A stretch of 64,000 bases of DNA from JAYFQF01 sp034927285. GTDB lineage: Bacteria > Bacillota > Peptococcia > DRI-13 > UBA5745. The notes under the pieces are model-generated. The model did no database searches and was not told where the DNA came from. It saw only the letters and a list, made by a program, of their open reading frames with translations. The position numbers and the translations under genes were made by a program. Location of the stretch: positions 75,100 through 139,099 of the forward strand of contig JAYFQF010000004.1 of assembly GCA_034927285.1 (NCBI GenBank). The letters are read 5' to 3'. Shown here in pieces: positions 60,959 to 64,000 of the stretch (position 1 is its first letter; each line of letters opens with the position of its first letter).

Positions 60959-61073
60959 AAAAGATTAGAGAAAAAAGATTAGAAATAAAAGATTAAGAGA
61001 TTAAGAAAACAAGAGATTAGGAAATTATGAGATTAAGAAATCAAGAGATAAGAAATAAAAGATAAGAAAAAGG
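60959..61073 (+). repeat. Purine-rich degenerate tandem repeat
   Basis: About 115 bases almost free of C, made of some eight copies of a unit like (A/G)AGATTA(A/G)GAAA with period 14-17 (for example AAAGATTAGAAATA, AGAGATTAAGAAAACA, GAGATTAAGAAATCA). It ends at the start codon of the ABC permease gene and supplies only a weak ribosome site. Confidence 0.75.
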
Positions 61074-62120
61074 ATGAAAGAGAAAAACATGCCTCTTCAT
61101 TGGAAAGAACGTCTGGCGGAAAAATGGCCTATATTGCTGATTCTCCCTGGGGCGGCATTCCTGATTTCCTTTTCCATCGGCCGCTTCCCCATTTCCCTGC
61201 CCGAGCTTTTGCATACCCTGTATTATCACTTTGCGGATCCTTCACAGATCGCAAATCCCAATTTGGAAACCACATTATTTAATATCCGGTTACCCCGGGT
61301 GCTGGCGGTCCAGATCGTTGGGGGAGGACTTTCCATCGCCGGCGCCTCCTACCAGGGAATGTTTAAAAACCCCATGGTCTCTCCGGATATACTGGGAGCT
61401 TCTGCCGGCGCGGGTTTCGGCGCATGCATCGCCATGCTGCTGGATCTGCCCACGGCTCTGGTACAGCTTTTTAGTTTTTGCACCGGAATATTCGCTGTTG
61501 CCATCTCGACCAATGTAACCAAAAAACTCAGCTGCGACGTCCTGCTGGGCCTGGTTTTGGGCGGTATGATGACCAGCACGCTTTTTTCCTCGGGGACGTC
61601 GGCGCTGAAGCTATTGGCCGACGCGGAAAACAAGCTGCCCCAGATCACTTTCTGGCTGATGGGCAGCTTCAATACCATGAACAAAGCCCGGCTGTTCAGT
61701 ATCCTGATGCCCATGGCCGCAGGTTTCCTCATCATTTTTATTACACGCTGGCATCTCAACGTTCTTTCCTTCGGCGAGGAAGAAGCCCGCAGTTTAGGCA
61801 TAAAAACAAAACGGGTCCGGCGGCTGATTATCATTGCCTCCACATTGATCACCGCTTCCAGCGTATCCGTGTGCGGGATGGTAGGATGGGTGGGCCTGGT
61901 TATTCCCCATATGGGCCGGGCCCTTGTCGGGCCTAACTTTAAGCGGCTGATCCCCCTTTGCGCTATTTTAGGATCCACGTTTTTACTCATTGTCGACAAC
62001 GTCGCCCGCTGCGCCTTTACGGTAGAGTTGCCTATCGGTATTTTGACCTCATTCATCGGCGTTCCGGTTTTCTACTTTATATTCAAATATAATGCCAAAG
62101 GAGACCGCAGCGGTGATTAA
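61074..62120 (+). CDS. FecCD/BtuC-type ABC importer permease
   Basis: A 348-residue membrane protein with about ten helices and family motifs: RLPRVLAVQIVGGGLSIAGASYQGMFKNPMVSPDILG is split here into RLPRVLAVQIVGGGLSIAG and GASYQGMFKNPMVSPDILG, plus GMVGWVGLVIPHMGRALVG near the cytoplasmic coupling region. This family imports iron chelates, B12, heme and, in MolB, molybdate. The start is uncertain: ATG 61074 lies directly on AAAAGG, and ATG 61089 has only GAAAGAG before it. Confidence 0.92.
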   Translation: MKEKNMPLHWKERLAEKWPILLILPGAAFLISFSIGRFPISLPELLHTLYYHFADPSQIANPNLETTLFNIRLPRVLAVQIVGGGLSIAGASYQGMFKNPMVSPDILGASAGAGFGACIAMLLDLPTALVQLFSFCTGIFAVAISTNVTKKLSCDVLLGLVLGGMMTSTLFSSGTSALKLLADAENKLPQITFWLMGSFNTMNKARLFSILMPMAAGFLIIFITRWHLNVLSFGEEEARSLGIKTKRVRRLIIIASTLITASSVSVCGMVGWVGLVIPHMGRALVGPNFKRLIPLCAILGSTFLLIVDNVARCAFTVELPIGILTSFIGVPVFYFIFKYNAKGDRSGD

Positions 62121-62919
62121 GGTAGACGGAGTTCATTTTTCCTATGGCAAGCAGGAAATTCTTAAAGGGGTTTCCTTTGATATGGAAAAAGACGAGTTTA
62201 TGTGTATCCTGGGCGCCAACGGCTGCGGCAAAACCACGCTGCTGAAAACCATGCTGGGTTTTTTGACGCCTCAAGAGGGATCCGTGTCCCTTTACGGACA
62301 GGACGTTCACAAAATGGATGAAAAAGAACTGGCCAAAAAGGTCGCCTATATTCCCCAGACCCATAACCCGCCTTTTCCGTTTACCGTTAAGGACGTAGTG
62401 CTGATGGGGCGTACGCCGCACCTGAGCAGAGCCTGCATTCCTTCCCCGAAGGACCTGGACATCGCCGGAGAATCCATGGCCCGTCTGGGTATTGAACGCT
62501 ATGCGGAAAAAAGATATACGGAGCTGAGCGGAGGGCAGCGCCAGATGGTCATCATCGCCCGGGCCCTGACCCAGCAGCCGGATATCCTTATTATGGACGA
62601 GCCTACGGCCAGCCTGGATTTCGGTAACCAATACGTGGTTTTGGCGCAAATGCTCCGCCTGGCAAAAGGCGGGATGAGCATTCTGATGGTTACGCACAAC
62701 CCGGACCACGCCCTGTACTGCGCCGACAGGATTATGGCGATGCGGGGCGGCCGGATCGTCCGGCTGGGAGAGTCCCGCAGCGTAGTCAATGAGCCCACCA
62801 TGCAAAGCATCTACAATATGACGATCAAGGTCCGGGACGTTACGATTTCCCCGGGCTGTGATTCCACCGTCTGCATTCCCGTTCCCGACCTTGCGGAGTC
62901 CAACGTCTGCAATATGTGA
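62113..62919 (+). CDS. ABC importer ATP-binding protein (FepC/BtuD type)
   Basis: A 268-residue ATPase with Walker A GANGCGKTTLL, Q loop IPQTHNPPFPF, signature LSGGQRQM, Walker B ILIMDEPTASLD and switch His (VTHNPDHAL). GTG 62113 is preferred because AAAGGAG lies 9 bases upstream and it overlaps the permease stop; ATG 62092 is the alternative. The last 60 residues extend past the ABC core and end with cysteines (PGCDSTVC, NVC). Confidence 0.93.
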   Translation: MIKVDGVHFSYGKQEILKGVSFDMEKDEFMCILGANGCGKTTLLKTMLGFLTPQEGSVSLYGQDVHKMDEKELAKKVAYIPQTHNPPFPFTVKDVVLMGRTPHLSRACIPSPKDLDIAGESMARLGIERYAEKRYTELSGGQRQMVIIARALTQQPDILIMDEPTASLDFGNQYVVLAQMLRLAKGGMSILMVTHNPDHALYCADRIMAMRGGRIVRLGESRSVVNEPTMQSIYNMTIKVRDVTISPGCDSTVCIPVPDLAESNVCNM

Positions 62920-62967
62920 GAGGAAAACCCCGGCCGTTTCGGTCAGTGCGGACTGTTATGACGAAGT

Positions 62968-62998
62968 GAGCAACGGCATAACGGCATGCTGTTGCTTA
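62968..62998 (+). repeat. Intercistronic hairpin before the binding-protein gene
   Basis: AGCAAC-GCAT and ATGC-GTTGCT pair around a short loop, with one mismatch. It may stabilise or separate transcripts so that the binding protein is made in excess. Confidence 0.5.
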
Positions 62999-63016
62999 TC
63001 ATAAAAAGGAGGAAGT

Positions 63017-64000
63017 ATGATGAAGCGAACCCTACGAAATATGGCCCTTTTACTGGTGTTATGCCTTTTGCTGTCGGCCTGCGGCCAGTCCGGAAATCCG
63101 GCGCCGTCCGCAGCCGACCCACAGGCCCCGCCCCCGGCTCAAGGGGATAATTCCGCGGAAACCGTGGAGATCGTTGATATGGGAGGACGCAAGGTGACCC
63201 TGCCTGCTCCGGATAAGCTGGAGCGCCTGTATCCCACCGGTTCCACAGGGCTGATCCTGCTCTATACTCTGGCTCCCGATAAAATGACGGCTGCGCCAAG
63301 CTCGACAGGGAATGCCTTCAGCGACGACCAAAAGAAATTCCTCGTCCCCGAGGTGCACAATCTGCCCAGCTACGGCACGTTGTCCGGGAAAGGTTCCCTT
63401 AACCTTGAGGAGATCAAGAAAGCCGACGTGCAGGTGATCCTGAGCATGGCAACGAGTACCGTCACGGAAAGTGATATTTCGGCGGCGGATGAATTGCAGG
63501 AACAGCTGCAGATCCCCGTAGTACTTTTTGGCGGCGAAATGGATGAATTCGCCGAGGCATACCGCCTTTTGGGGAAAATGATCGGGCGGGAAGAGGATGC
63601 GGAAAAGATCATCGCCTACTGCCAGGATATCGTAAAAACCGTAGAGGCCGTTTCGGCGGAAATTCCCGAGGAAGAACGCACTACGCTGTATTATGCGGAA
63701 GGGGCTGACGGCCTGGCCACCGAGCCGGCCAGTTCCAACCGTTCCATCGTTTTCAATAAAGCCGGCGCCAGAAATATTGCCGAGGTTGAGGCACTTTCCG
63801 GCTTCGGTCAGTCCGCCGTCTCCATGGAACAGGTGCTCAACTGGAACCCGGAAGTCATTATCGTCCAGGGCGGCAGCGAGGCGTATGATATAATAAAGAC
63901 TGATGAAAACTGGGCTTCTATTGACGCCGTTAAAAATGGACGGGTCTATAAAATGTCCGACCTGCCTTTCAGCTGGGCGGACCGGCCGCCGTCGGTAAAC
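63017..64000 (+). CDS. ABC importer substrate-binding lipoprotein (3' end missing)
   Basis: The frame is open to the last base of the window (328 residues seen). The signal peptide ends in the lipobox LSAC, followed by a Pro/Ala-rich linker and a TroA/FepB-type cluster-III binding fold (VDMGGRKVTLPAPDKLERLY, then LNLEEIKKADVQVILSM, WNPEVIIVQGG and WASIDAVKNGRVY). Ligand unknown: iron chelate, cobalamin or, given the MoeA-like gene in the operon, molybdate/tungstate as for MolA. GGAGGAAGT precedes ATG 63017; ATG 63020 is equally possible. Confidence 0.9.
   Translation, partial: MMKRTLRNMALLLVLCLLLSACGQSGNPAPSAADPQAPPPAQGDNSAETVEIVDMGGRKVTLPAPDKLERLYPTGSTGLILLYTLAPDKMTAAPSSTGNAFSDDQKKFLVPEVHNLPSYGTLSGKGSLNLEEIKKADVQVILSMATSTVTESDISAADELQEQLQIPVVLFGGEMDEFAEAYRLLGKMIGREEDAEKIIAYCQDIVKTVEAVSAEIPEEERTTLYYAEGADGLATEPASSNRSIVFNKAGARNIAEVEALSGFGQSAVSMEQVLNWNPEVIIVQGGSEAYDIIKTDENWASIDAVKNGRVYKMSDLPFSWADRPPSVN

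Noticed and set aside
1..64000. CRISPR arrays, tRNA and rRNA genes, intact insertion sequences
   Set aside because: No regularly spaced identical repeats with unique spacers, no recognisable tRNA or rRNA segments and no transposase were seen on reading; a dedicated tRNA scan was not possible.

Overview
The window comes from an endospore-forming, diderm-independent Gram-positive anaerobe, most likely a member of the Clostridia (Bacillota). The evidence is a [FeFe]-hydrogenase maturase gene (hydF), a hydrogenase-like iron-sulfur protein, sporulation genes (spoIIGA, sigE, a spoIVFA-like gene), a meso-diaminopimelate type MurE, AGGAGG ribosome binding sites nearly everywhere, and the classical Firmicute gene orders rng-rplU-prp-rpmA-obg and mraZ-to-sigE. 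Coding regions look GC-rich (well above 50 percent by eye) while several promoter regions are very AT-rich. I cannot assign a genus.

Layout. 0-9 kb: 3' part of hydF, a large permease behind a long AT-rich leader, a soluble chemoreceptor-like protein behind a near-perfect sigma-54 promoter, a cardiolipin synthase, and (minus strand) a B12-dependent methionine synthase. 9-18 kb: spoIVFA-like gene, a B12-binding radical SAM protein, a TIGR03936-type protein, RNase G, an inserted aldehyde dehydrogenase, then the L21 leader, rplU, prp, rpmA and obg. 18-21 kb: a degenerate response regulator, an RsbT/RsbW-like ATPase and a hydrogenase-like Fe-S protein, followed by a small CxxC protein (DUF1858) on the other strand. 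21-32 kb: DUF1015 protein, GNAT acetyltransferase, P-loop protein, membrane protein, Fur/PerR regulator, a VTC/DUF4956/lipoprotein operon, a P-loop/Asp23-like fusion, and DnaD and DnaC/IstB-like replication helpers.

32.5-51.8 kb is the division and cell wall (dcw) cluster: an mraZ operator with phased GTGG repeats, mraZ, rsmH, ftsL, a PASTA penicillin-binding protein, murE, mraY, murD, ftsW, murG, murC, murB, murA, ftsQ, ftsZ, a minus-strand flavin/PNPOx-fold gene, then spoIIGA and sigE. murF is missing from its usual place between murE and mraY, and sigG does not follow sigE.

52-64 kb is accessory metabolism and transport: an NCS1 (cytosine/purine type) permease behind a second sigma-54 promoter, an NhaC antiporter, an Asp/Glu racemase family protein, a divergent LysR regulator and methionine gamma-lyase, and finally a MoeA-like protein, a methyltransferase and a FecCD-type ABC importer whose binding protein runs off the window end. 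The MoeA neighbour makes molybdate/tungstate a plausible substrate for this importer.

The most interesting points are the redox-signalling-like trio at 18-20.8 kb, the two sigma-54 promoters with TTGCAA-rich upstream regions, a hairpin that presents a Shine-Dalgarno sequence in its loop (1488-1518), repeats ahead of the moeA-like operon, and a purine-rich repetitive tract at about 60959-61073. No CRISPR array, rRNA, tRNA or intact insertion sequence was recognised.
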